From positions 1-37,003 of the forward strand of contig MPUH01000747.1 of NCBI GenBank assembly GCA_001970955.1: 37,003 nucleotides of DNA, given 5' to 3'. Made by a program: the position numbers and the translations under genes. This DNA comes from Stentor coeruleus (lineage: Eukaryota > Ciliophora > Heterotrichea > Heterotrichida > Stentoridae). Under the pieces are notes generated by a model. The model was not told where the DNA came from. It did not search any database and was given only the letters and a program-made list of their open reading frames with translations. This document shows positions 17,719 through 26,429 of this stretch, piece after piece. The number at the start of each line of letters is the position of its first letter. Position 1 is the stretch's first letter.

Positions 17719-17904
17719 TTAAATTTACAAATTTTCCAAACCCTAAACTCTAATCCTCACTTTCAACCATTCTCTACTGATTATCTTCAAACTTATCATT
17801 CAACCTAAAAACTTTTAACCCATACATAAAATACATATTACCCATCCTCAATCCCATAAATCCAATACAACCTCCTGTTGTAATCGTAACTCCAAGGGGT
17901 GAAA

Positions 17905-18489
17905 TTAACTTTTCTTAGATTTAACTTCATGCAAACTAGTATTAATATCACCGTTTACCAAAGAAAAATGGTCACACATCCACTTTTTTAACACACTAGT
18001 TTTCTCAGTCTCCACATCAGCATTAAACCCAACCCAAATTTCACATTTGAAAACCCTTGACTTATCGACAATCCTCACGCCAATGATATCTTCAGATGAA
18101 GGGAATGTTTCGCCGATTAGAGTGAATACAAGTTTTTTCCATATTTCTTTTATGGACTGTTCTTCCATAGGCTTTCTAAAACTGAAATCTGATCCTTGTT
18201 CATTGACTGGGTCTTCCCATGCTGGAATAACACCTAAGACAAACACCCCAACAACTTCGATTGGAGCTGGGACCCCTTCAATTCTCCTTTCAGTGGACTC
18301 TTTATAGTTTGAGAAATAGAAATTAGGAGTTGAATGGGGCAGGTTTTCCCAGTGCTGAAGGAAATCCCACATGGTACTGAATGAGCCTACTGATCTCATG
18401 TTTGAACCATAATTTGTAGTATCGCTCGTGTTCCACATTTCCCATATGGCCCAGGACCTTTCTAATGGGTATTCTGAAGCACTTATCAT
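17905..18489 (-). CDS. eIF4E-like: eIF4E-family cap-binding protein
   Basis: This 194-residue protein follows the eIF4E fold. YPLERSWAIWEMW (7-19) corresponds to the family H-P-L-x-x-x-W-x-x-W/F start. VGSFSTMWDFLQHW (34-47) matches the region before helix 1. PAWEDPVNEQG (89-99) carries the second cap-stacking Trp (Trp91) and the following Glu. IWKKLVFTLIGETFP (116-130) matches the L-L-x-x-I-G-E-x-F helix. The first cap-stacking Trp of class I proteins seems replaced by Tyr27, as in class II (4EHP) proteins, and the eIF4G-contacting Trp is Leu44 in my alignment. It may therefore be a specialised or repressive paralogue. An insertion of about 12 residues precedes PAWED. It diverges from the 653-residue coiled-coil gene across 63 bp. 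Confidence 0.8.
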   Translation of the reverse strand: MISASEYPLERSWAIWEMWNTSDTTNYGSNMRSVGSFSTMWDFLQHWENLPHSTPNFYFSNYKESTERRIEGVPAPIEVVGVFVLGVIPAWEDPVNEQGSDFSFRKPMEEQSIKEIWKKLVFTLIGETFPSSEDIIGVRIVDKSRVFKCEIWVGFNADVETEKTSVLKKWMCDHFSLVNGDINTSLHEVKSKKS

Positions 18490-18552
18490 TTACTATTAGA
18501 ACTTGGGATGTTATAATGAAAAAGGGTTATTTTGGTACTAAAAATATTGTAA

Positions 18553-20514
18553 ATGTCAAAATTCAATGTGAGGAACCTGCAGGGAAAAAAGTCTCTTGAG
18601 GGTGAGATAGAAAAACTTCATGTAAAGATAAAGGATTTTAAAAACAATAGTTTGTTGAGTAGTGAAGATTCGGAAATTTTATCCCCGACAAAGGAAAATT
18701 ATAAAAAAAAATGCTTGGATGATACAGAATTGTCGTTGGCTGAGAGGTTTTTGATGATGGATGACTGTTTTGGAAATTATGATATAGGAAATCTAGGAAG
18801 TGAGGAACTTAACACTTTATGCAATAGGGCAATGATGAAATATGAAGACTTTAGGTCGTTTACTATGAGAAAAAGCACGAGTAACGACTTTAGTTTTTCA
18901 GAGGTGAAATCTTCTTTTGAGGATGATTATAAACAAAATGATGTGAAATATAAGGAAATCACTTTAAAAGATATTTATGGATTATTAGGTCAATTAAAAA
19001 ATATTATATTGATTGTGGAATCAAAAGGAAAATATATTGGTAGTTTTAAATTCGCAGGGTTTAGCTTTAATTTGAGTATAAGTGATTTGGGGGTTATAGA
19101 AAAAGATATATATCAAAAGCAGCTTTCTATAGAACAATTTGTATGTAAAGATTATTATTCTATATCAGATAATGAATGTAATAAAAAAGTTCATGATGTT
19201 CTGACTGAAGATTGGAAAGTTAAAGGAAATACTGATTTTTATTATGATGTGGTTGATAGATTTTGTAAAGGTATTGAAAGTCAGATGATTAATACTTATA
19301 ATGATATGATACCTATGATAAATAATAAGAAAGATATTATGCAGGATAATATTAGGGATATGATGGATATGAAAAGTTGGTGTTTATTAGAACAGGGTTA
19401 TAGGAAATTAAAGGCCGTAAATGAGAAATGTGAGGAAATCAAAAATGATTTGGCTTGGAAAAATACTGAAATGCAAGTGATTAAGTTGCAAGCTCAGAAA
19501 AAAATCCAAGAAAACGCAGAAAAGGAAATCGAGCTTAAGTTTAAACAAGAAGATATTTATAGACTCCAAGAAGAATATGAAAAGAACCTTCGTGATGTTA
19601 AAGCAAGTAAAGCGTATCATGAAAAAGAAATAGAAAAACTTGATGTGTACAAAGAAAAACTCGAAAATATGCGAGTTATGATAAAAACACAATTAGAAGC
19701 CTTATCAAAAATTCATATCCACACTGAATCTAAACGTCCAAATAGTGCATCAAAAATAAATTATACCACCTCAACATCAAACCATCTTAATCAAAACAGC
19801 ACCCAATCAACAAGCCCTCATCAGAATGAAATAAATCATCTCCAACAAGAAATCAGCACCCTAGAAAAATCCCTCAAAAAATCTCCAAACGAAGAAAACT
19901 TTGTAAAATTATCGCATTTATTAACAAAACTCTCAGATTTAAAAACCCAAAAAGCCTTAGACCAATTTTCATCAAATACTTCATATATACAAACTTTAAG
20001 CTCAATATCAAATCAATCTACAAGTAAACTTTCTGTGCCAAAAAGGATAATTTCAAACTCCGCACAAAATAGTCCGACTAATATGTCGATGAAAAGTTTT
20101 ATCATACCATCATCTGAACATTCAAATGAGGTATCAAAACCCCCTATTTATAAAAAGGCTACTAGGATGAATAGTGAAAATGTAGAAAATACTAAAAGTT
20201 TATGTTTAAGAGAAGAAAGGGTTGTTGAAAGGGAAATTGAATTGGATGAGAGGGAAAAAGGATTACAAAAGATGTGGAAATCTATGTCTGATGGTGAGAA
20301 ATTAATTAGTATTATCAATGATGAAAAAGATAAACTAGCACGCTTACAGATGAGTTATGATAATAAATTAAAAGTTTTGCAGAGTCAGATTATAAGATAT
20401 GATAATATTATTGAAAAAGCTAAAGAACAACAAGCAAAAGTTAAAACATATCCTGACGAGACAGTTCAGAAACTTAAAAGTTTGTATAAACTCATGGGAG
20501 AGTTTTTGCTTTAG
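18553..20514 (+). CDS. Coiled-coil protein, function unknown
   Basis: This 653-residue protein has a mixed N-terminal domain (about 60-290) with many Tyr, Phe and Asp residues, a long coiled coil at about 290-395, a Ser/Thr/Asn-rich linker, and a second coiled coil at about 545-625. No catalytic motif is seen. A segment at 299-306 (DLAWKNTE) is nearly identical, also in DNA, to residues 654-661 of the giant coiled-coil protein upstream, suggesting shared descent or a shared docking motif. The start ATG is preceded by TATTGTAA, similar to the CACYBP start. It ends with TAG and is convergent with the Rab gene (133 bp). A cytoskeletal scaffold role is inference. Confidence 0.75.
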   Translation: MSKFNVRNLQGKKSLEGEIEKLHVKIKDFKNNSLLSSEDSEILSPTKENYKKKCLDDTELSLAERFLMMDDCFGNYDIGNLGSEELNTLCNRAMMKYEDFRSFTMRKSTSNDFSFSEVKSSFEDDYKQNDVKYKEITLKDIYGLLGQLKNIILIVESKGKYIGSFKFAGFSFNLSISDLGVIEKDIYQKQLSIEQFVCKDYYSISDNECNKKVHDVLTEDWKVKGNTDFYYDVVDRFCKGIESQMINTYNDMIPMINNKKDIMQDNIRDMMDMKSWCLLEQGYRKLKAVNEKCEEIKNDLAWKNTEMQVIKLQAQKKIQENAEKEIELKFKQEDIYRLQEEYEKNLRDVKASKAYHEKEIEKLDVYKEKLENMRVMIKTQLEALSKIHIHTESKRPNSASKINYTTSTSNHLNQNSTQSTSPHQNEINHLQQEISTLEKSLKKSPNEENFVKLSHLLTKLSDLKTQKALDQFSSNTSYIQTLSSISNQSTSKLSVPKRIISNSAQNSPTNMSMKSFIIPSSEHSNEVSKPPIYKKATRMNSENVENTKSLCLREERVVEREIELDEREKGLQKMWKSMSDGEKLISIINDEKDKLARLQMSYDNKLKVLQSQIIRYDNIIEKAKEQQAKVKTYPDETVQKLKSLYKLMGEFLL

Positions 20515-20647
20515 GTTTTATTCATATTGAAAGATTAGAATAATTATCAATTTTATAAGTGATAAAATACTACATAATTCCATAAACTTATACATTCTAA
20601 TCCTTATATCAATCCATATACCTTTGATAACCATTTTTACCTATCAT

Positions 20648-21283
20648 CTAAGAACAGCAACTAGAAGTCTTTGGGGGTTCAACCAAAGGGTTCAAAGGGT
20701 CTCCATGATCATTCCTCTTATTGTTTTTATTTCTTTGGTTTTTATAAATTTCTTCAAGAAGACTCTCAAAAGCTTCTCTAACCCTATGCGAAGTAAAAGC
20801 TGAAGTCTCAATAAACAAAAGCCCTTCTTGTTTAGCAAAATTTTCCGCAGCCTCAACCGAAACTTCTCTTTTTTCCGGGTTTTTTTCCACTAAATCAATT
20901 TTATTACCCACAAGCATAATAACAATATCAGGTTCAGCTTTAGATTTCAATTCTTGTATCCACTTTTTAGCATTAGCAAAAGTTTTGTTATTAGTCACAT
21001 CATAAACTAATAATGCTCCTATAGCTCTTCTATAATGAGCTGATACTATTGCATAATATCTTTCTTGTCCTGCAGTATCCCATATTTGAGCTTTTACAGT
21101 TCCTCCTGATCTTAATGGTACAACTCTTGTAGCGAATTCTACACCAATTGTAGGATTGGAGTTTTTTGGTAAACTGTTTTTTATATAACGCGATATGAGG
21201 TTAGTTTTTCCTACATTGGAGTCCCCAACAAGGACAATTTTGTATAAAAAATCATATTCTTCTTCTCCGCCGTTGGCATTCAT
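20648..21283 (-). CDS. RAB11: Rab11-type small GTPase
   Basis: This 211-residue protein is a complete Rab GTPase. The motifs are GDSNVGKT (P-loop, 20-27), Thr45 in switch I with PTIGVEF, WDTAGQE (68-74), NKID (127-130) and ETSA (159-162). It ends CCS, a dual-geranylgeranylation site. YDFLYKIVLVGDSNVGKTNL and RYYAIVSAHYRRAIGALLVYD are closest to Rab11/Rab25, which act in recycling endosomes and, in ciliates, in membrane traffic such as contractile vacuole and cytoproct recycling. The catalytic Gln73 is present, so GTP hydrolysis should be normal. The C-terminal hypervariable region is Asn/Lys-rich. Stop is TAG. No intron is needed. Confidence 0.93.
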   Translation of the reverse strand: MNANGGEEEYDFLYKIVLVGDSNVGKTNLISRYIKNSLPKNSNPTIGVEFATRVVPLRSGGTVKAQIWDTAGQERYYAIVSAHYRRAIGALLVYDVTNNKTFANAKKWIQELKSKAEPDIVIMLVGNKIDLVEKNPEKREVSVEAAENFAKQEGLLFIETSAFTSHRVREAFESLLEEIYKNQRNKNNKRNDHGDPLNPLVEPPKTSSCCS

Positions 21284-21506
21284 TTTATTGGTAGATTCAA
21301 ATATATTAGAATTAGAAACCTTTGGATTTTTTTGCCAAAAGCTTTTTGTGTTTATTTTTATAGAAAACTGTGTGTTTTTTTATGGTTATAAGGTATATTT
21401 TTTGTTGAATAAACTTTGACACCTGTTTTGAAAGAAGAAAATACATAAAAAACTTATAAAAGTAAACTAGTATCACTGAGTTTATTATTTCCTAAAGATC
21501 TAAAGC

Positions 21507-22016
21507 TTAAATCTTAACTAACTTGTCAATAGATTCTTCTAACTTCAAGCCCCATGAGGCTAAGACATCATTAGCTGATTCCCCATCAGCAACTCTTTTA
21601 ACAAGTTCATTAAGCTGTTCTCTTGTCATGTTCTTTTCATCAAGCCATCTTTCTTCAAGTATATTTCTTACTACTTGGCCTTCAGCTATTGAAGATTTGC
21701 CGACAATGACTTCAAGTCTGCTCCACATCTTGTAATTCTGGTAAGAAGCAAGTCTCTTCTTAATAGCACTAGCAGAATACATGTCAACATGATAGTAATA
21801 CCAATATAAGACTGCTGCAAAGCCTAAAAAGTTAGTGATGTTAAATGGTACACTGAGGTTTAAGGAAATGTCCTCATCTATGGATAAGGTCTGAGTTGAG
21901 TTCATATGGACAATGTCAGCAAATCTTGATGATCGGCCAAGGTGAGAGTATTGTTCGGTTTGGTATTTCCTTAAGAAGGCTGGGGAGTAGCGTTCAAGGT
22001 ACTTGTAATAAGACAT
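21507..22016 (-). CDS. Hypothetical single-TM protein
   Basis: This 169-residue protein is not recognised. An N-terminal Tyr/Arg-rich region (MSYYKYLERYSPAFLRKYQ) is followed by one hydrophobic segment at about 60-77 with many Tyr and Trp. A charged helical C-terminal half carries NILEERWLDEKNMTREQLNEL, then VADGESANDVLASWGLKLEE. The size, single membrane helix and charged matrix-like tail resemble accessory subunits of ciliate mitochondrial complexes, but that is only an impression. It lies 223 bp upstream of the Rab gene on the same strand. Start ATG is preceded by AATAAA. Stop is TAA. Confidence 0.7.
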   Translation of the reverse strand: MSYYKYLERYSPAFLRKYQTEQYSHLGRSSRFADIVHMNSTQTLSIDEDISLNLSVPFNITNFLGFAAVLYWYYYHVDMYSASAIKKRLASYQNYKMWSRLEVIVGKSSIAEGQVVRNILEERWLDEKNMTREQLNELVKRVADGESANDVLASWGLKLEESIDKLVKI

Positions 22017-22934
22017 TTTATTGGTATAGGTTTTATGGAATTAAGTGTGGATGTTCGGTTATTTATTTATGACTGGGGTGCCTGATGTAGCGAGATAAGA
22101 AGGATGTTTGAAAGGTTGTGCGGAATTACAGGTGGATTTGGAAAAATTTTGAAGTTTAAAAAAAAATTGTGTTAGAAGGGAGTAGAGTGAAAAGTTTGGA
22201 GTGGAAAGGTCCTGACGATTTTTGTGATGTGTTTGGGTTTTATTGTAATAAATAGGATTTTTTTTTTTTGGGATGTTTTGGTTGTTAGATTTGATAGTTG
22301 GTTTTAGTTCTGTTTGCACTTTTTATTAGTTAAAAGTATTTATTAATTATTTGTATTATCAGATTATTTGTAAGTTTGCTAAATTATAGTGGGTTTATAT
22401 AGTTTGGTATAAATTTTATCAAGTTTAGCAGTACATGTTCAAGTGGTTAGACGAAGATGGCAATATTCTCTGGTCTTTCTTTCTCCAATCTTACAAAAAA
22501 GACATTTATGTTATAGAGTTTGAAATTTGAGGCGATTTTGAATGAATTTTCCTTTCAACTATTTATTAGAAACTCAGCATTTTATTTTTATGAATGGAAA
22601 ATTTGTTTGTGATGAATTTTTGAATTGGATTTTTATGTAGATTTTTTTGGGAAATATTATTTGTATGTAGATTTTGTTATAAGTTTTAAAGCAAATGTGA
22701 TTTTTATGTATAAATTAATTACTTTAGTAATTATCATAGAATGAAATGATGGGATTTTCACTGTATATAATTGTTTATGAAATTGGAAAAAATTTGGTGA
22801 TTAGGTTTTACTGTTAAATGATAGTGATAAGAAGGGGACAATATTTATTATGAGAAATACTTTTATGTCATACAAATAGTTCCATATTATACACAATTTT
22901 TATATGATTTTCTGTAATCGTTTTTTCTGCAAAT

Positions 22935-23020
22935 AAAGTTCCTATTTATCTTAACTATCTATAAATTCTAATCATGCAAAGTTCCTATTTATCTTAACTA
23001 TCTATAAATCCTAATCATGC
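22935..23020. repeat. 43-bp tandem repeat, two copies
   Basis: Copy 1 (22935-22977) and copy 2 (22978-23020) both start AAAGTTCCTATTTATC and end AATCATGC, with a single T/C difference. There is no N nearby, so the repeat appears genuine. Confidence 0.85.
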
Positions 23021-23405
23021 AAATTACTTAGTTCCTTCTCTATTTATTAAACTTGCTGTAAGATAAACAATTTATAACTACTTACAATAATTCATCAATA
23101 AGTATATTTTCATATTTTTTTATTTATCAGAAAGTTATATAACCACACATAATATTTTAACTAATTATCAAAATACTAAATTCTTTAATTCCAATATCAC
23201 TTCTGAAAATACTCCATTAAAATATCTCATTCTCATTATTCAATATATGATATATTTCATTCTATAACTTTACGATATTTCCAAAAATATAAACTTTAAC
23301 TTTACCAGCAAAAAATACTTATTTCATTCCAAAAACTTTGATTAACAGTGATTTACAGTATTCTTTCACCTATTCTAATAATCCCTAAAAAATAATATAT
23401 CAATA

Positions 23406-23589
23406 ACAAAATATCTCAATATCACAACAATATCATAAAACCTTAAATTCAACTAAACATAAAAATATTATAAAAATCTTAATAACTTAAAATTTCGTTA
23501 CAAATTTAATCAAATTACTATTAATCCNACAAAATATCTCAATATCACAACAATATCATAAAACCTTAAATTCAACTAAACATAAAAAC
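23406..23589. repeat. Join scar around N at 23528
   Basis: About 61 bases from 23406 recur from 23529. After that the first copy continues for another 62 bases to the N with sequence not present in the second. This is the only join where the two contig ends disagree, so it may mark a heterozygous insertion or a mis-join. It lies in non-coding DNA. Confidence 0.65.
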
Positions 23590-23683
23590 TCTTTTTCAAA
23601 CCTAATCCTTAACTTTCTTATATTCTAAGCCGCCACACAATTTTTAATCCTAATATTAAAATAACTCATGCTTTTTATTAATT

Positions 23684-24721
23684 ATGGGCTGCAAGAGCAG
23701 TTTATGCACCGATTCTAATGAGCTTATTTTATCTCAGCATTTACATGAAAAAGAGATTGATGTGACAATTCCAGCATCTGAAAAGTCGACAAATCATTCT
23801 TTAAATACAATTTTAAATCGCAACAGTAGGTCTATCGAGCCAGGTAAACCAGCATTTCTGCTAAAGTCCTTCTGTGTGCTAATGCTAAAATCTTTTGATA
23901 ACTTCGAAGAGCTTCTAACTGTAGCAGAGCTGTGGATCACAGAAATCTTTAAATCTTTAGAAGACTCTGTTGCCTTAGTAGAAGATCTACGAACTATAGT
24001 GTCAATCGACTCATCAGGTAACAGTCTTATAATAAAACATGAAGTCGACGGTCTCAGGAGCTTTGAAAGGGTGGCCTGGTTCTGTCAAAAAATCCAAGCC
24101 ATGGTCAAAAAAACTAAACTCGAAAAATTCAAATACAAGCATTTCTGCAAATCAGAAGAGTTTCTTATGAGCCTTGGTCCATTAACAATATCCTTATATT
24201 TAAAACTAGGAAACGAAATCGACTGCGGTATTGGCATAGAAAAACCTTTAGACCGAAAGCAAATGTCCCAATTCCTATCATTATCATCTGAAGCAAAAAA
24301 CATAGCAACTTGGTGTAACAACAACGGCCAGCCAATCCCTGTGTCTTGTAGTTTTTCAACACTTTCATCAAAACAATGTATCAATTTTTATATATTCGAT
24401 GGGCTTAAAGAACAAAATTTCACAAGAGGTCTTTCAGCATTTTATCATTTTGGAGCACCAGTACCAGAAAAACTTCAAGAAATTATTCAGGAAGCAAAAA
24501 GTGAAGAGGCGAATTGTTTACTTGAATTTGATGAGAATTGTATTAGTTCAGTAAGTTTAATGACTCAGATTTTTGAAGCTCCATTGAGTATTTTGAAGTA
24601 CTTAGATGCCCCGGTAGATGAGAAAAAGTGGATGCAGTTTCAGAATATATTTGCCGTGAAGTCAATCAGTTTAGACTTATCTTCAGATGGTTTTCTCTTG
24701 AAACAATATGCGTGGATATAG
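23684..24721 (+). CDS. Unknown protein with N-terminal acylation motif
   Basis: This 345-residue protein is unrecognised. It begins MGCKSSLC, a strong N-myristoylation context (Gly2, Ser6) with Cys3 and Cys8 available for palmitoylation, so plasma-membrane or cortical attachment is likely. The rest looks globular and mixed alpha/beta, with no transmembrane segment. Segments such as VAELWITEIFKSLEDSVALV and RGLSAFYHFGAPVPEKLQEI have normal soluble-protein composition. It carries no kinase, GTPase or EF-hand motif that I can see. Preceding bases (TTATTAATT-ATG) fit starts used here. Stop is TAG. It is convergent with the C2orf81-like gene, 139 bp apart. Confidence 0.75.
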   Translation: MGCKSSLCTDSNELILSQHLHEKEIDVTIPASEKSTNHSLNTILNRNSRSIEPGKPAFLLKSFCVLMLKSFDNFEELLTVAELWITEIFKSLEDSVALVEDLRTIVSIDSSGNSLIIKHEVDGLRSFERVAWFCQKIQAMVKKTKLEKFKYKHFCKSEEFLMSLGPLTISLYLKLGNEIDCGIGIEKPLDRKQMSQFLSLSSEAKNIATWCNNNGQPIPVSCSFSTLSSKQCINFYIFDGLKEQNFTRGLSAFYHFGAPVPEKLQEIIQEAKSEEANCLLEFDENCISSVSLMTQIFEAPLSILKYLDAPVDEKKWMQFQNIFAVKSISLDLSSDGFLLKQYAWI

Positions 24722-24860
24722 GGATTAAATTAACTTAGTGTGAATGTTTTTATGCAAGATGATGATTATGAGAAGCTAAATATGGAGGATTTAGCTGTGT
24801 ATATGAATATAAACTTATATTTTTCATCTTTAAAAAAACTTATCTTTTTAATATTCACTA

Positions 24861-26429
24861 TTATTTAGGTAACCTAAACTCTTCATAATCAGGCAACGCA
24901 TTAATCATAGTAAGCCCATAAGGTGGTGGAGGGGGTTTTGTTTTTTTATCCACTTTTTCCACATATGGGCGATCTTTTGGTTTCTTCATCTTACTTCCAT
25001 GTATTTTCCACAACTCTCTAGAAGTAATAAACGGTTTATCTTTAGGTTTCTTAGAAATATTCCCATATATTTCCCTCAATTCCCTCGAACTTGGTCTTTT
25101 CGGTAATTTATCAGGAGCATAAGGTTTTTTCATTGTCGGGTTTATCCCCCAATTTTTATTTTTCAATATTTCCGCATTAAATTTATTTAAAGATGTCTCT
25201 TCAGTATACTCAAATCCTGGTCCAAAAAAAGTTATTTTACCATTACCTCTTTCAGTTTTAGGTACTTGTCTTTTGATTTCTTCACTTTCTTCAATAAGTG
25301 CTACAACATCTTCATAGTCAGGAATTTCTTCTAAAATATCTCTTCGACTACCTAATTTTGAGTTTTTTAAAAAACTTTCCATACTGCTTACATTAGATTT
25401 TTTGTCCATGGATATATTTGATGAGGCAGGAACTTTGGATGGATTGGTTATGTTTAGGTAGTCTTTACGGGTTAAAGTTTTTTGTGAGGCTGAATTCATT
25501 GTGTAAGGGTATTTTACTCTGATACCTTCAGCTAGAGTTACTCCAGGGTTTAGTTTGATTGTGTCAAAGATCGATGGTTGGACTGAAGTCATGTTTCTGA
25601 CCCATTCCTGTTCACGCATTGGGGCGGTTTTAAGTCTATTCACTTCCTCAACATGAGGTGCTCTTTTACCAACCGCAGCAGTATTCGGTGGCAAATTATC
25701 CCCATGTTTATTTTCAATATGTTTGTAATCAACTTCACTAATAAGCTTAGGTATTGTATCATACTTCAATTGACTAATAAATATAATATTCCCACTAGTA
25801 TCATATGTAAACAGCTTCTTCCTCATTTCTGCAGCTTCTTTTTTCAAACGTTTTTCCTTTTCTTCCAACTCTTCTTTAAGTTTTCTCGCTCTTTCAGCTT
25901 CATCAAACTTCCTTTTAAACTCATTCTCCTTTTTTATTCTTAATTGTTCCTCTTCTTCTGTAATTAAAATCTTATTAATAGGTATTGGAAATGGTTGAGG
26001 TGCTTCTTCAATAGGATTTTCCTCTACAAGTTTATCTTTTTTAGTTAAATTTTGTCTTCTCGTTAATGCTGATAATGATGATCTTCCAGACTTATGGCTT
26101 TTAAAAGATTTACTTTCAGGCTGTGTTAAAAGAGGTTCAGGTTCAGGAATAACATAGCGTTTTTGTAATGGAATCGCGCTTCTTGCCCAATTGTCTATAG
26201 CACAACATTTTGGTTCAGAAACTTCAAGCCAGTTTATATTTTTTACAACTTCATGTCTTAGAAAATGTAGTTCTGTTATAACTAAAAGTATATCTGTTGT
26301 AGAATGAATTGAAAATGGTTTAGATTTCTCGCTTATGTATTTTGAGTATAAGTCTTCAGCCCCTTCATTTAGGATTGAATCTATTATTTCATGAGCGACT
26401 ATTTCGGCTTGACCTAGGAGATCTAACAT
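24861..26429 (-). CDS. C2orf81-like cilia-associated protein
   Basis: This 522-residue protein has an N-terminal conserved region (about 5-105): AEIVAHEIIDSILNEGAEDLY, a TELHFLRHEV helix and CCAIDNWARSAIPLQKR. The D-x-W-A-x-x-x-[IV]-P pattern is the hallmark I associate with the animal C2orf81 family, found in species with motile cilia; function is not established. A charged helix at about 155-210 (EEEQLRIKKENEFKRKF onward) precedes FTYDTSGNIIFI. The C-terminus has two related units, SSRELREIYGNISKKPKDKP and TSRELWKIHGSKMKKPKDRP, then a poly-Pro run (KPPPPPYG). There is no signal or membrane segment. The assignment is from memory of the motif and is moderate. Confidence 0.7.
   Translation of the reverse strand: MLDLLGQAEIVAHEIIDSILNEGAEDLYSKYISEKSKPFSIHSTTDILLVITELHFLRHEVVKNINWLEVSEPKCCAIDNWARSAIPLQKRYVIPEPEPLLTQPESKSFKSHKSGRSSLSALTRRQNLTKKDKLVEENPIEEAPQPFPIPINKILITEEEEQLRIKKENEFKRKFDEAERARKLKEELEEKEKRLKKEAAEMRKKLFTYDTSGNIIFISQLKYDTIPKLISEVDYKHIENKHGDNLPPNTAAVGKRAPHVEEVNRLKTAPMREQEWVRNMTSVQPSIFDTIKLNPGVTLAEGIRVKYPYTMNSASQKTLTRKDYLNITNPSKVPASSNISMDKKSNVSSMESFLKNSKLGSRRDILEEIPDYEDVVALIEESEEIKRQVPKTERGNGKITFFGPGFEYTEETSLNKFNAEILKNKNWGINPTMKKPYAPDKLPKRPSSRELREIYGNISKKPKDKPFITSRELWKIHGSKMKKPKDRPYVEKVDKKTKPPPPPYGLTMINALPDYEEFRLPK

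Larger units (their letters stand above)
22017..23683. other. Long intergenic region with repeats and one join scar
   Basis: 1667 bp lie between divergent genes. The left 300 bp is G/T-rich and holds a low-complexity 86-codon minus ORF that I do not accept. Around 22433-22530 a short plus frame reads MFKWLDEDGNILWSFFLQSY and stops after 31 codons; it could be a gene remnant. A 43-bp tandem repeat and the N at 23528 are listed separately. The last 250 bp before the next gene is A/C-rich, as at other starts. Confidence 0.55.

Noticed and set aside
22059-22319. 86-codon minus-strand ORF
   Set aside because: Asn/Lys/Pro/Ser low-complexity product of a G/T-rich upstream region; no domain and no homology that I recognise.
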